From assembly GCA_030267565.1 (NCBI GenBank), contig BRXU01000007.1:2728001-2792000 (forward strand): a DNA stretch of 64,000 nucleotides. Direction: 5' to 3'. Below, piece after piece: positions 24,970 through 38,377 of the stretch. This stretch comes from Pleodorina starrii. Lineage: Eukaryota > Chlorophyta > Chlorophyceae > Chlamydomonadales > Volvocaceae. Both the position numbers and the translations under genes were made by a program. How positions within the stretch are numbered: the stretch's first letter is position 1; every line of letters starts with the position of its first letter. Under the pieces are notes generated by a model. That model had not been told where the DNA came from and searched no databases. It was given only the letters and a program-made list of their open reading frames with translations.

Positions 24970-27900
24970 GGCGCTCACCACCTGGGCGGATGCCAGCGTC
25001 CGGCTGGTGTTGTATGATTAGGCAATCCCTTGCAAGCACCCAGCTTGCAGTTGTATAAGAACGCTTCCGTCGTCGGGACGCGACCAGAGTCGCGGTTGAG
25101 CCGTGGAGGGGAACGGTGCATGCGGGCCGCAGGTGTCGTAACGCCGCGTGTCGCTACGCCGCTGGAGGCTGGTGGCGCCAGGCTGGTGGATGCGAGGCTT
25201 GTTTTGGGAAGTCGAGAGCGCCCCATTGTATAGTATGTCCCGACTCTCTTTGCCGTCCCGTGGCGGGGCCCAGTGCGTGGGCCGTGCGCTGCCGTCGTCC
25301 TGTGTGTTGAGCACATACAGTAGTCCTCTGTCATTGGAGACGGAAGTTGGTGGCGCGTGTCAGGACGCAGCTGCACGGCTGGTTCATTTCCGTTGGTGGG
25401 GTTGCGTCAGGCATCACGTGGTCGACCCTACGCGGCTGTATATGGATGGACTGGGTATGGATTTGTGGCTCTCGAGTCCTTTTGTTTTCTTGAGTCCAAC
25501 TCGGCGTTTGCTGTACAGGAATATCTTGAATTTGAATGTGTCATTGCTCGTTGCGATGGCTGTTGGGTGTCTCGGGCCCGGTTGCCGCCGGTTTTGTGTG
25601 AATTGCATGGTCGGAAGTGTGAGTGTTTCTTGGCGCCAGGCCGACTAACGGCTGCCGACAGCCGTTCGGTGACGGTGTGTTAGGCGCTGTTTGTTGGGGT
25701 GATGGCTGATGTACGAACATACGAAAAGGCAGACCGTGTCTTGGACTGCATACGGCATGAATGCCGGCGGGCTCATCGGGGCTGAAATTGATGACGTAGT
25801 ATCTCGCACCCTCCATGCTAATCGAGGGTTGGTCCAAGTTTTCTGCTCGTGGCGATCAGAAACTGTCCGTCTGTCAGTCAGTGTTAAAAATTGAGATCCA
25901 TTTAGGTACCGACGGATGCGGCAACCCAGCAATCCCGCTGCTGCAGCTGTCCCAGCAGTAGGGTTGCTCCAGCCTCACGAGCCGCCTCACCCACCCTCAA
26001 CAGAACCCCAGAACGCCACAAACTTCAGCGGCAAATTCGCATATTTCTCCACCCCCACAGCCCAACGCCGAGGACATGTCGCACACGCATCTCCCAGTTC
26101 GAACACTGCTGTCCTGCGCCCAAACTCGAAAGTGAGGTTGTCCCCTGCCGTACGGAGCAGGGCTTCTCCCCCCCGGCCCATCCCACCCGGATGACGCCCC
26201 GCCGGGCTGCAGGCCTGCAGCCACCCCCGGACGAGCAGCACAGGAGTCGACGCTGGAGCTCCGTGCCCACGAGGGCCCGTGCGAGGTTGCGAGGGAGGAA
26301 GCGGTCTGGGCAGCCGCCATCCCGACCCCTGCCCTAAACGTTCTATTCCTACCGTAAGCGCATCCATTGGGACCCATATCATACTCGCAACGTTTAACTA
26401 GGACGAACTCCAGGAATTATACCTGGTCTAAGGCAAGGCTACGGCGTTTGACAATGCGCATTATTTCAGCGCCGCCATGTTCCTACTTCGGCTGAGCTCG
26501 CGTGACTCTATCAGCGACCGGCCCCGCAAGAAATGCCCATTACCTTTGCCCGCAGGCACCGCCTCTGCTGCCGGGTGCGTGTTGTGCATGCTGCAGGTGC
26601 CTTGCTTGCTTGCTTGGGCACATACCGGACTTGGGCACATACCGCGCTTCCCCGCTGCCCGCCAATCTAGAAACAGTACAGATGTCGCCCCCGCAGCACC
26701 CCAAACTTCTCGTTACACCATTGAAGGGAAAGGGCTGCCTCGAAGCCTGACGCGGCAAGTTCCGTGCTCTCTACAGCCCCCACCCAGCAGACTCCTTGGA
26801 TCTGGTCTTGGTTATTTAACCCTAACGCGCAGCTAGCGCCGCTGCCCGCGGCCGCACTGCTTTGCCTAAGCTTTCATCGGCTGCGGTGGTGCGCTCCCGC
26901 ACCAACTTTGCGGCCCCCCTTGAGTGTACGTTCCTACGCCCCTTGTCTCTACACAGCTACCCCGTCTTGGAACCCCTAACTCAAAGACATGCACCCTACA
27001 TATCTAATTAACGACACAATGAGCGAGGTTACGTAGTCTCACCCACCCCCTGATCGGGCTGGAGGCGACGCACCCTCAGCGACTCCAGCAGCACCCCACC
27101 CCGGACCGGCGGGCGGCGGTGCTGCTAGTGCCGCCAGGCGCCCAGGCAACAGGCCTCTGCGTAACTCAGGCAAATCCGCACACTGGGGAGCCGATTCCTC
27201 AGTAAGATGAATGGAGCCACCAAAGTTGCCGCTTTGCGCGCTTGACCTCTTTGCTGCGTCGTGCACATGCGGTGCGTCTGCCGCATCTATCCCGGGTGCC
27301 GTAAAAACACGATCTGGTCCGGTCTGGCCCCCTTCCGGGAACCTGGCAGGGATCGGCCGAGCTGCGGCGCCGGCGACTGCGGCAGGAGGCCTGGCCGTAC
27401 CCCCCCCCCTTGCGACGTGCAGAAGCGCGACCGCGTTAGGTGGTCTTCAGTGCACTGGCGGTGGCGGTGGTGTGCAGGGCGGCCTGGGTGTTGGCGGAGA
27501 GGAGGGAAGCAGGCCGCGATGCGGGGGGGGAGGAGGAGGGGGTTGAAAGGTGCTGACTACTAGACGAAACGGCGGCAGGGGAGCGGCAATGGAAATGGGG
27601 CCGGACCGCAACGTCCTCCTCACACAGTCTGCGTGGGTCCCTTGGGCGAACCCTCATCGGGTCTAAGCGGCCCAACTCTAATCCTGCAGGCCAGCCAGCC
27701 GCCAGCCCGCCGGCCAGTCCGCCGGTCAGCCAGCGAACCTCGCCCTTCTGTTCGCGGCCCGCCACCCACCTGGCACCGTCCTTCCCTCAAACCCCTTCCC
27801 GAGCGCCACCCCGGCCGGCGGTTTCTTTGTCCTGCAAGTCCGCCTTGCCCCTCAACGAGACAGGTTCAGGGGGTTCTTTGTGAACCGTGAAGAGGGAAGG

Positions 27901-28191
27901 GGGTTGGCGCCCGCAATGGTGTCGAACGTCGCCAAACAACGATGACAGAAATGCTTCGCCGTGTCGCTCGCGACCGTGGAAATGTCGACGCAACGCCAAC
28001 CGGGGGTCCCACCACCACCACCACGGAAATGCTGCGGAGCCGTCCCGCGGCCTCCCCGGTCCTTCCACCCCGACTGTGACCGCAGCGGCTCGTACCCACA
28101 CCCGGGGCCATTGTCACGCTTCGCTTCTAAACAGTCCCGACCTGTGTCCCCAAGCACTCAACCCGCTGCCAGGGAAACGCCCCCGACTCAC
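24970..28191. other. Long stretch without a supported gene (left part)
   Basis: It follows the RING-FYVE-SYLF stop codon. Composition alternates between moderate GC (25.0-27.0 kb) and GC-rich with homopolymer C/G runs (27.0-28.2 kb). ORFs on both strands lack recognisable domains. Donor/acceptor pairs occur but I could not chain them into a gene. Confidence 0.4.
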
Positions 28192-28237
28192 CGATCTTCA
28201 GGCGCAGGTCCATCCCGGAATCGTGGAAGGTCTTGAT
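28192..28237 (-). CDS. Possible orphan exon of an unrecognised minus-strand gene
   Basis: A strong acceptor (CCCCCTCTGCAG) is followed by 46 bases encoding IKTFHDSGMDLRLKI plus one base, then a strong GTGAGT donor. The peptide looks like real coding sequence. The same frame is open upstream to about 28375, with ATG codons. I could not place a convincing next exon; one phase-compatible candidate begins near 27790 but its peptide looks poor. It may also be chance. Confidence 0.25.
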
Positions 28238-30355
28238 CTGCAGAGGGGGCGGGGACGGTGCTGGGTTGCGAGCAGGACACCAGCAGGAACCCAAAACGCC
28301 AGTAGCGGCGGTGAGCCGGAGGCGGTCCCCTTCTGCTTGAGGCAGCGCCCCGTTATCTGCATCCATACATCGCAAGAAGGGGCGGGACGGTGTGCTGTTT
28401 GCTCAGGGTGCGCAACTAGTGCAAGCCCCCAGCTTCGCTCGGCCGTTAATTGACCGTCCCACCGTATTTCACTTGATTAATTCTACCGCAATTCAATACC
28501 GGCAAGGCCATTATCCCTTATGGTACTTTCGATTAGGGCTCGGGAAGACGGTTGATAAGTCGGCGGCCCGAGGACAGGTTGCGCAACATTGAGAGCGCCT
28601 CTTATCATGAGCGTGCGTCATCACGGCTCCTGCAAACGGCAAAAGCCCTCCTGTGCCCCACGAAGTGACCGATAGTTAGCTAGCTAGCTAGTAACCAGCT
28701 AGACCTGGCTACACCGATCGCTGCTTGGTGCATGAGATGGACCCCCCCCCTCGCGGCGTTTCGGTTCCTATTGTTTTCAACACCTCACCTGCATCTCCAC
28801 AATTGCCGGCTGGTACTCGACGGCCCTTCTGCAGTTGCAACGTGCATGCTTTCGAAAGCAACACGGCATACATGCAACGGCAGCACAAGCACTTGCAAGC
28901 GCTGCCGGGGGGCCCAACCCAAATACCAGCAGCCGGCCCGGAGCGACCTAAGCCAGAAACGCGCTCAGCACAAATCAAATGCATACCGTTCCTCGTAACG
29001 CGCCAGTACGCACAACGCTCGCATGCAGAAAGCTGAGCAGTCTTGCTATCAGCACATGATGCAGGCGTCATCGTTCATCAGCGGCGGTCCGTTAACTCTT
29101 GTGGCAGGCAGGGTTCGAACCAGGGTTGGGACCTCTATCTGCTGCAAGGCGCCAAAACTCCAAATCCCAAACCTACGCAAAACAAGGCAACCGCAGTGCC
29201 GCAACTGAAGCTCCCGCTGCCGCCCCACACACCACACCACACGCATGCAAGGATAACGTCGGTCCAAACCGACAAAGCCGCAACCCCGACAAAGCCACAA
29301 AACCCCAAAACCCTAAAAACCACACACACGCATACAGGAGTAAGAATCAGAGTTGACGGCTCGGTTTGCTCGGTGGCAACGAACTCCACAGCCCTCATCA
29401 GCCTCCAAGCGTAGCCCTCAGCCTCAGCAGCTCTAAGGACACCCACCACGCTAAACAAAACTGTGAAACAGACGACACTCGACGGATCGTCTACCGTCGG
29501 TCAGCAGTAAAACAATGGTCCAATACAGCCACCACGACCACACGCAGCACGCAATCGATAGGACCCCGCCCGATCGATACACACAACGCATTCATTCGTA
29601 CACAGTGAGTCACGCATCGCCTTGATACTTGATACTTGATACCGCTGAAAGCTCATGCACCCGCCCCAGAATCATGGTTGAGGCAGTTACGGTGGGCTCC
29701 AGTCCCTCTAAGCGTGCGTGATTGACGCTCCAGCGGGCCGTTCTTTGTGACCGGCTGGAGCCGCGGAACTCCACTCACAAGACCCTGCTGCATGCATCCT
29801 CGTCCAGTACCTTCGTTATTGGCTGCACGCTCCGTCATTCGCGATTCCCCGCGCCGCCCGAAACTCCATTGACATACGTAGCGCTTGACGGACGGGACGC
29901 CACCCGCACCCAGCCGCAAGCTTCCGATGTATAAACCAGCGATGTACAACGAGCCTAAGGACATCTGCGTCCTTGGCCCCGACCGTTCGCCGGCAAAAAC
30001 GGATCATCAAACGTCCTGCCTACAGGCGGCCAGAAGCGGTCCCAGCCAGTCACACCCCCAGTTATCCCTGCCACCCCCGCCCCCGTCCCCGTCTCCGCTG
30101 CGGTATCTTTTTTTTACCCCCCGCCCCCAAATCGCATGAGCCGCCCCTTCCCTAGCATGCATGCACCGCCAAAAAGGGCCCGCCACCGGCGGTCCGCTCA
30201 ACACTTCCGTGCCGATTGGACCTGCCAGCGCCCCACACCGCCGCGGTTAACCTAATAACTGCGCAAGCGCGGATCTGGGGCACCTGGAACACCGGTTGAC
30301 GCGCCCTCACCCGCCTGCGGTCGCCCAAAGGCGCCTGCGGTGCAGACCTCGCCCC
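28238..30355. other. Long stretch without a supported gene (right part)
   Basis: I see no recognisable coding exon. There is a short TAGC run (about 28677-28692), a C-run near 28741, a telomere-like CCCTAAAA word near 29305 and a TGATACT triplet repeat at about 29621-29641. The right end should contain the 3' UTR of the MYND gene. Confidence 0.4.
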
Positions 30356-33300
30356 TTACTTGGCCTGCTTCCGCGCCGCCCATTCCGCGCACTCCGCGCT
30401 GTGCGTGCTCCTCCAGTGGTCGAGCTGGCACGTGCCGCTGCAGTACGACACTGATTTGCAACGGCAGGTCTTGCGGCCGCACATGGCGGTTACCTTGGCG
30501 GCGCCCGGCTCGGTGCAGGCCGGATTGTCGCAAAACATGCTGCGCGGCTGCTGCGCCGCGCCCGGGCACTCCGCCCCATGCTGCCTGTCCCAGTGCAGGC
30601 TCTGGCACTTGTCACTGCAGTACGAGACCGTGCGGCACAGCGCGCAAATCTTGAGTTCCGACAGCGCCGCCGCGCTGGGGCCCTCCAGGTTGCAGCATGA
30701 AGGGTTGCCACACAGCTTGATGCCCGCGGCCTCCACCTTCGCCGCCGCAGCGTATGGCGACGGCAGCTTGGGCCGGTGCTCCAGGCCGTGCTTTGCCGCC
30801 ACCACCGCCCGCAGCGCCGCAAGCTGCGGCGTCTCCTGCTCGGGTGAGGTGCCCGGCGCTGACGCCGCGGCCGCACTCCCACAGCCTTCTTGTTCCCCGC
30901 CGCTGCCGCCGCTGCGGCTCTTTCGATCCGCCCAGGCCTCAAACACAGACAGCAGCTCCTGGCGGTTCTGGCTCACCAGCAGGCTCCGGAGCCAGCCGTC
31001 CAGTCGGATGTCGCGATCCAGCTTTGGCCGTTCTGAGCTTGAATCTGCCGAGTCCGGCTGGGGCTGGTCAGGTCGAGGCGGTGTTGGCGGCTCTGACTGA
31101 CGTTTTTGCGACCTCACCACCGCCTCGGCCTTGGCTCCAGCCACCGCGGCCGTGGCTCCATCCGCGCTGGAGCTGGCGCTGTTGATGACGTCCGCAGAGC
31201 CAGGGGCCGCAGTGTCGGCGGCTTCTGCGGGCCGTGCGGCGGCACCACCAGCACCTACCCCAGCACCCTGCAAGACAGCAGGTTGGCAGCGAGGCGGCAT
31301 CAAGCGGGGTGGCCAATAATGGGGTCTCCACATAATGGTCACAAGCAAACGGCCTCAGGATGACATCAATATGAGGATTGCAGTGGCCTGCACATGGAGA
31401 GCATGCTAGCGGCTTTCGTAGCGATACTGTACTGTACTCACCGCCGACAGCGGTACAGCGGTCGAAGCCTCGGCCTCAGCCGCAGGCGCAGCAGCCGTCG
31501 CGGTGTCTGCGGCCTTGGCGGCCTCAGCATCTGCCCGAGTGGCGGCGGCATCCACAAGGACAGCCCGAGCAGCGGCAGTCGCGGTGTCGCCAGCAGCCTT
31601 GGTGGAAGCAGCGGCTGTTGGGGCAGCCTGGACGGTCTCGGCAGCCAGGCTGGCGACCTGTGCAGCTGCACTGGCCGCGCCGGCTGCACCCGCGGCTGTG
31701 TCTGCCACAGCAGCAGCAGCAGCCGGCGCCGGCGGCGAGTCCTTGACTGTGACGGTGATGAACATCTGGACGCTGCGTGGCACCGCGAGTGTCAGCACCT
31801 CCAGCACATCCAGCACCGCCAGCAGCAGCGCTCCTGGGTTCAGCCCAGCTACTGCGTCCCCGCCATCCGCCTGCGCACCCCCCTCACCCGCAACCTCCTG
31901 CCCGCCTGCCGCCTCCTGCTGTGCTGCATCGCTCTCATCCAGTTCCTGCAGCTGCCCGAAGTACTTGTGGATCCAGGCGAGCATGTCGACTGCAACCATC
32001 AGGAAGGTCACCCACGCCACATACGCGACCGCACCCGGCCCGCATGGCCGACGGGCGGCAGGCTGGGTGCTGGAGCTTGCGCCCGCGCTGCCGCTGCTGC
32101 TCGCCTCACCGCCGCTGTCCGCCTCTCCATCGCCGGACAACGCTGCCTCCTGCGCCTGCGCCTGCACCTCTGCCCCCTGCACCTCTGCCCCCTGCGCCTC
32201 CGCCAACTCGAGCTCACTGAGGTCCCGTGCGGCCAGGCACTGCAAGGCCGCCTCCAGCACCCAGCGCAGCGCCGCCTTGCCCATGGCGACCGAAAACCAC
32301 GTGTCCATCACGCGAGCCAACCAGACCGCAATCGGCAGCCACTGCGAAACGGCAAAAATGGCGAGGGCCTGCTGCTGTCCTGCCGCGGGCGTGCCGGCAT
32401 CGGGGCGACCGCCCAGCTGGGCTAGAGCATCCACCGAGACGGGTACGCCGCCCGCCTCGAGTGCGTCGTTCAGCGCCAGAGGACCGTCGACCCCGCTGTA
32501 CGGCAGCAGCAGCACCACCGCCAGCTGCTCCAGCAGCGCCACCATGTATGCCGTGACCAGCACCTCCGCGTCCTGGTGCTCGTTGGGCTCGTTGTTGCCC
32601 GCCCGGGACATCGTCTCGAAGCCGCGCTCCTTGAAGACCTCCACCATGTGGCGAAGTGAAACGATGATGGATGCGGCGTCCCGCACTGGCCCGTGGGCCA
32701 GCACGGCCGGCCACACGCCGGGCCAGCGCAGCAGGTGGTTGACGGCGCACAGGCACGAGGTCTCGCTCTTGGTGGCTGGGTCGTCCCGGCCCCAGCTGCG
32801 CAGGAGGCGCTCCAGGGCGGGCAGCAAGCCGGCACCCAGCGCACAGCGGAGGTTGAAGGGACAGCCGTGCTCGGCGGCGGCGCCGGCTGGCGATGTAGGG
32901 CGGAGTGGTGGACAGGAAGGGAAACAGATTATTTATTTTTGTAATGCGGACACTGCATTGGTCTTAGGGTTAAAGCAGAGCAGAGCATGCGTGGGGGATG
33001 CTAGCTTGCGGTGGATCGGTGGCATCCGCCTCCATTGATCTATTGAGAGCAGAGCATGCGTGGGGGATGCTAGCTCGTCCATCTCGAGTATCAGGTGGTG
33101 CAAACTGGGGAGCGCTGAAACCAGACACGCACCCAGTGCTGGGTGCCGGCAAGATGGAGCGAACCTCATACGGTACTTCTAGGGGAGGAGAAACGTAGCC
33201 CGGGTGAGGCTCATACAAGGCGTCCCTTTCGGGTGTCGTATGCATGGCGCGCCGTTTCAACAGCGAAGGATGGCAACCACGGAAGGATTCCAACAGCGCA

Positions 33301-36300
33301 AGGCCCCCCTTTCTTCGCCCAAAGATCCCAACAGCATTTTCGTTTTCCCTGGAATTTGAGTGCGGCACAAGGCGCCGCACGCACAGAGGGACCGTGATTG
33401 CGGCGCTCCCATCAGCTGAGGCCGTCCTTCAGACCACGTCCACGGAGCTAGTCCCATGATGAAAACCGCAGCAGAAGCACCAGCAACCGTGCGGGCCGTT
33501 CAACGCACAGCCGTTTGATTCCCCAAACCCTTCTCTCTCTCTCTCTCTTGTGCTGACATAACCCATTACAGGGACATCTGCTGGCACAACACAAGACGCC
33601 ATCGAGACAAGCACTGCCCGACACGAAGTGAACACGCATACACAACACACGCTTGCACACAAGCAAAACACGTCTTGCTGGTTCTGACCTGCGCCATCCG
33701 CCTGTCCCGCTGCAGGGTCACCATCCAAAGCAGCGGCTGCCGCGGCCGCCGCAATCGCCGCTTCCCGCAGCCGCCCATGCTGCAAGTCCAGCCGCAGCAG
33801 CCCGCCGACGAGCTGCAGAGGCCGGTGATCCGAATACTGAAGCCGCACTCCCGGCCGTACCAGCAGTGCAGCCAGGACCTGCCACAGCTGACCGAGCCTC
33901 GCCACCAGGTTCTTGGCCTTCATCCGCATCGTGAGGCGGACTAGTAGCATGGCAGGTTCCACAAGCGTCAGCTGGCTGCCGCCCGGCAGGTGCTCCACGT
34001 GTATGGACGGGTCCACGGTGCATAGCAGGGCCGCCACGACCATGTCAAATACATGGGTGGGCCGGAAGGGGAGGCCCTCCGCCTGCGGCTGCGGTCCTTC
34101 TGGTATGACCAGGTGCCAGACGAGCGCTGCCGCACCCAGCCGGGATAACAGGCGGTCGGTCAGGGCCTGGGATGGGCTGGAAGCGGAACTGTTGATGAGC
34201 TCCGGCAACATGACTTCCAGCAGCCCGAAACGGGGTCCCGCACCGCCTGTTATCCGAAGCCGGGACGCCACAATCTCCCGCCCCAGCAGAAACTGCAGTG
34301 CGGCAACGTGACAAGGGACATGATGGCACCATCAGACAAGGGTCAGATGTATGTGTCTAACTGGATGCAATTGGGGCTTAGGGTTGCACACGTCTGGGAG
34401 CCCACTGTCTGACGCATCCGTGCATGCATGCATGCATGCATGATGTCTGCATGATGCATGCATGCATCTGTAAATGCCTTTATTGCATGCATGCATTTAT
34501 ACATGCCTTGCATGCATGCATTTTTACATGCCTTGCATGCATGCATTTATATACGGTATGCCTTGCATGCATGCATGTATAGATAATGCCATGCACGCAT
34601 GCACCCATACATGCATCCACCCGCATCATGCACCGAGAAGATTCAGTTTGTTCCCGATCGACAGACTGTGCTGGGTATGCAGAAGGAGGGACGGGACGTG
34701 CGGGGCAAAAATGTTTGCACACAGGCTACGGGTATGCAAGTTTAGAGCGCCAAACGGTTAGGTGCAATCAAATGAGACAGCCCCACGCAAGCCTGAGAAG
34801 TCATTGTTAGCACACGTTCCAATGGTGCAACCCAAAATAACCCCCCCTAAAAACAATAATTTGCATAGACGTTTGTACGGATGCCATGAATTTTATTTCC
34901 TAGAACGCAATCCTGCAGCCGTGTCATTTTCTTTGCACGCTGTCGTCCACGAAGCTGCCTATGTCCTGTTTCGTGGCACCGGGACCGACCTCAGCCCTGA
35001 TACGTTGTCCCTGCTGAAATCACCTGATGGCTACAGTGAGCGGTCTAGGGGATATGTGTATACAAGGAAGTGGTATGTATATCTACACGACTGCTGTAAT
35101 AAACGAGATTCTACCTTTTTTATACATACCAGGTAGATACCAGATAGATGCCATATATTTTGTAATTATATATTACGTTATCTGGGATTTATTAGTGTGT
35201 ATATATATCAGATAGGTACCAGATATGACCAGATTCCACCTTAATTATATACATGCCACTGAGGTTTTCCCCTAGTATTTTGGTGGCACGCTTATGATAT
35301 GCTGTTATCCAGCTCCTCTGTAATTAATTACAAGGACCTATGCAGAAGCGTTAATCTGCATAATATACCGGTACCTGAAAGCCGGGCCTAGCCAGGCATT
35401 GAGCCGCAGCAGTGTGTAAGCCATGGCACCTTCCATGCTCTACGTAGCCCGACGACACACACCAGAAACCTTCCCCTTGCTCTTGCTGTGTGGTCCCGCC
35501 CAGGTTAACTAATAACACACACGCCACGGAGCTATCAACCGAACGGAGCCGGTCCTAAAGTACTTAAGCTTCTTTGCTCGCAGGCGGGTCTCACACATCG
35601 CCGTCATGTTTACTCGGTGTGAGTGAGTGGAGTGGAGTGAGCGAGCATGCCCTGGCCAGGGCAGCAGCCAACCCGCAGCGGAACAGCTCCATCTCGGCGG
35701 CCGCAATCATACAAGCAGCTCTGCCGCACTTCCATTCGCATCTGTTCCACCGGACGGCTTGGGCATGCCGGAGCTTCACCATCCATGCACCTTTTCCCCA
35801 TCCAGCAACTCCCTTCGCTCTTATCACCCTGTGCGTGGTCCCTGGAAGTAAACAAGACACACATTCACACGCCTGCGGCCCCCGCACTGTAACAGCACCA
35901 CACACATACCTGTAACCAGGGCAAGGAAAGGACGCCTCGTACTCGCAGCAGCAACTGTCTCGCAACATTGGCTTCCGGCGGTTCGTTGCCTAGCGCTTCC
36001 AACCGCGCCCATGCCGAGTCCAGCATGCCCTGCTTGCCAGCAATGCCGTGCAACGCGCTGACGATGCAACCGCAGGTCTCCATAACTCCCAACCGGATAT
36101 TCCGCGCCTGGTCCATGGGCAGCCGCGGATCAGCGGCCGCCTCCAGGGCCGTCAGCAGCGCTTTGGAGGCGTGTTCCAGGAAGCTGCTGCGCGACAGACC
36201 CCCCAGGCACTCCTCATACAGCGCCGTGCCCGTGTGATCGGTCGGAGTCAGGGGCTGGTTGCTGACCGTCAGCTGTGCGATGCTGCTGAAGATGAGGCTG

Positions 36301-36890
36301 AACTGCGCCATCAGGCGCAGCTTGGGCACAATGTCGCTACCGGGGAGGCCCGTCCAGGCTTTCAGGAGGCAGGCGTAGTTGTAAAACATATCCTGGCGGA
36401 TCAGGCGGACGGCGAGCTGGCTGCCCAAGGAAGAGCCCGTTTTCAGGGCGTTGGTCTTGATAAAGAGGAACAGGATGCAGCCCAGCAAAATCTCGACCCG
36501 AATAACCTTGGAGACGCTGCTGCTCGCCGTTAGCTGAACCAGCTGCCGTACTGCGACGCCGTGCAGCTTCAACACCCTGTTCCAAAGCTTCATTTCCATG
36601 GCCGCTGCGATGTCCACGCCCTGGTGTCCATCCAGGCTGTCCACGAGGGCGGTGAATTCTTTCAGCTGCGGCTTGGAAAGGCGAGCCAGGCCGTCTGGGC
36701 CCTGCCCGGCGCACTCGAGAATCGCATGAATGAGAGCAGCGAGCTTGGCAATGTAGCTGGGGCGGCTGCCCGACGCCGCCGCCGCCCAGTCGACGTGGCC
36801 CGCGGGCGAGGCATGCGTGGTGGTGTCCCTGCAAGGACAGGTGGTGTGAGGGAGGGAGGCCTTGCTTGTTATACCAGGGTGACCAGGCAT
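30356..36890 (-). CDS. Large protein with two C-terminal MYND-type zinc fingers
   Basis: Minus-strand exons: 36890-35910, 34292-33689, 32886-31442, 31267-30356, giving 1313 residues in phase. Exons 1-3 encode a helical, Leu-rich region without a recognised domain (for example LLGCILFLFIKTNALKTGSS) and an Ala-rich stretch. Two MYND-like fingers follow: residues about 1196-1234 (CGNPSCC, KICALCRTVSYCSDKCQSLHW, QHGAEC, counted as one finger) and about 1256-1303 (CDNPACT, KSVSYCSGTCQLDHW, THSAEC). MYND fingers mediate protein-protein contacts. MYND-containing proteins of this general kind are, to my knowledge, abundant in volvocine algae, with no known function for most. The first in-frame ATG at 36890 was chosen, but a good acceptor lies just downstream (about 36835), so the true start could be in an upstream exon. 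The first intron is 1.6 kb and repeat-rich. Confidence 0.8.
32976..33075. repeat. 27-base direct repeat, two copies 70 bases apart, in a MYND-gene intron
   Basis: GCAGAGCATGCGTGGGGGAT plus GCTAGCT occurs at about 32979 and again at about 33049, with no differences in the shared core. It is non-coding and lies in the intron between 33688 and 32887. Confidence 0.7.
34417..34612. repeat. CATG-based minisatellite in the first MYND-gene intron
   Basis: Runs of GCATGCATGCATGCATG alternate with a repeated unit CATTTATACATGCCTTG that recurs about every 30 bases, three to four times. The GCATGC runs are self-complementary. Antisense frames read as Met/His/Ala/Cys repeats and are not genes. Confidence 0.8.
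35080..35350. repeat. AT-rich island with ACCAGATA-type repeats
   Basis: This part of the first MYND-gene intron is strongly AT-rich against a GC-rich background. It carries repeated ACCAGATA / AGATACCAGATAG words around TATATATT blocks. No ORF or recognisable transposon end was found. Confidence 0.55.
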
Positions 36891-38377
36891 GTCAATGGAA
36901 TACGGACATACATTCTAGGTTTCTAGCAATGAAACGGCAGGAAATGCCAAGACTGTATCAAGGCGTCGTGGATGCAGGTTTTACGGGTGGGAGCATGGCA
37001 ACGCGGCGGACAGTTTGGGGGTAGCCGCCAAGGCATGTGATACACAACGAGCGAGCACCACCGACCAACGGGTCAGGCATACCCAAGCGATCAAGGGAAT
37101 TCGTTCCACTTTTGCAAGTTTCCGTCCGTCCCCGCTCCCACATGGACCGCCGCCGATTCGCCTACAATCGCGCGCGCGCGTCGACGATACGGCGGGAACC
37201 AAGGCGGCAACCCCCCGACAACCCCCTCGGGAGGCAGGACGAAAGAGGACGCATGCAGGCCGAATTTTATGTAGTACTATTTTTTGGTGTAGTCATTATC
37301 ATTATGTTATTTAAGTGTTGGAATCTCGCGAAAGAACCACCACGACGGGAAGTCCACACGCCCGTGCACCCAACCAACCGGCTTGCTCCCGCGGAAAAAA
37401 AGGCTGTCTTATTTACAATCGTATGTTGCAACTCCTCAGCCGCTTACCGTGCTTGGCGGCGCATCAGTTCGACCTGGGGTGCAAAACACTAGGATCCGCA
37501 ACCGACTCCAAACTGTAGAGACGATGAGGGACTTAAAGGTTCTATTAACAGTGCTGCGGTAAATAGAAAAGGAGGGATAACGTGCCGTATGGCCTGCACG
37601 TTTATTAGTGGTAAATGAAACATTTTCTCTTATTAAACATTCCAAGTAGAATGTTTGACCATAACCTATCAGTAGCGGGCAGCCGAATGCCGTCCCCGGG
37701 CCCGAACGGGGCCCGTGTGGGCCCCGCGCGGGGCCCAGGCTGGAGCTGCAGGAAACTAGTGGTTCTGGAGCGCCCTCCGGCCGTCCTGGCACCAGCCAAT
37801 ACCTTGAGCACGTCTCCGTGCCTAATTGTCAGCAGCTTGAGAAGACGAAATACCGACCATCTCATCATTGCTTGTCACGCTGATAGTATACTGCGTGCTA
37901 AGCATGCTGGCCAGTCCACAACACTTATCCTAGCCTAAACACAAATGTCACCGCATCCAAGTGACCCCAGATTTGTGTCAAAAAGTAAAGCACGATCGGC
38001 CTGGAATGGACAACTTTGTGCGCGCGGTGTGGCGCGCGATCACGGCACAACTCGTTATGTGAAGCTCCTGTTCTGAGCCTTGCTCGACTGATGGGCCACG
38101 TATTATGGCTGTTCGGATAACGAATTCCTGCCCGTTGCTGGGTGCCGGACTGCCGGTGTGCCGTAAGAAGTGCGTTAGTCGTACCCAACCGAACCCAACC
38201 AAATGCAATTCTCTGCATAGGCCTACATAGCTGTAGGTCCATGTAACCTTCACCCACCGTAGAAATGCGTATTCACCACACATGAATTATCCTTACCTAA
38301 TTGCAGTTAAACAATCAATCTGCATACCTCTCGCGAGTCTTCACCTTTATGTTAAGTCTTCCATTGCAGGGCAGCCG
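36891..38377. other. Intergenic, no supported gene
   Basis: It lies between the MYND gene start and the 3' end of the unrecognised six-exon gene. It has lower GC than neighbours, plus a compact GC-rich block with repeated GGGCCC words at about 37697-37740. An upstream MYND-gene exon could lie in the left part. Confidence 0.4.

Noticed and set aside
29090..29165. Possible tRNA gene around GGTTCGAACC
   Set aside because: The B-box-like word is palindromic, but no T-arm stem, acceptor stem or A box at proper spacing can be formed on either strand.
34343..34546. Met/His/Ala/Cys-rich minus-strand ORF
   Set aside because: It is a direct translation of the CATG minisatellite and lies in an intron.
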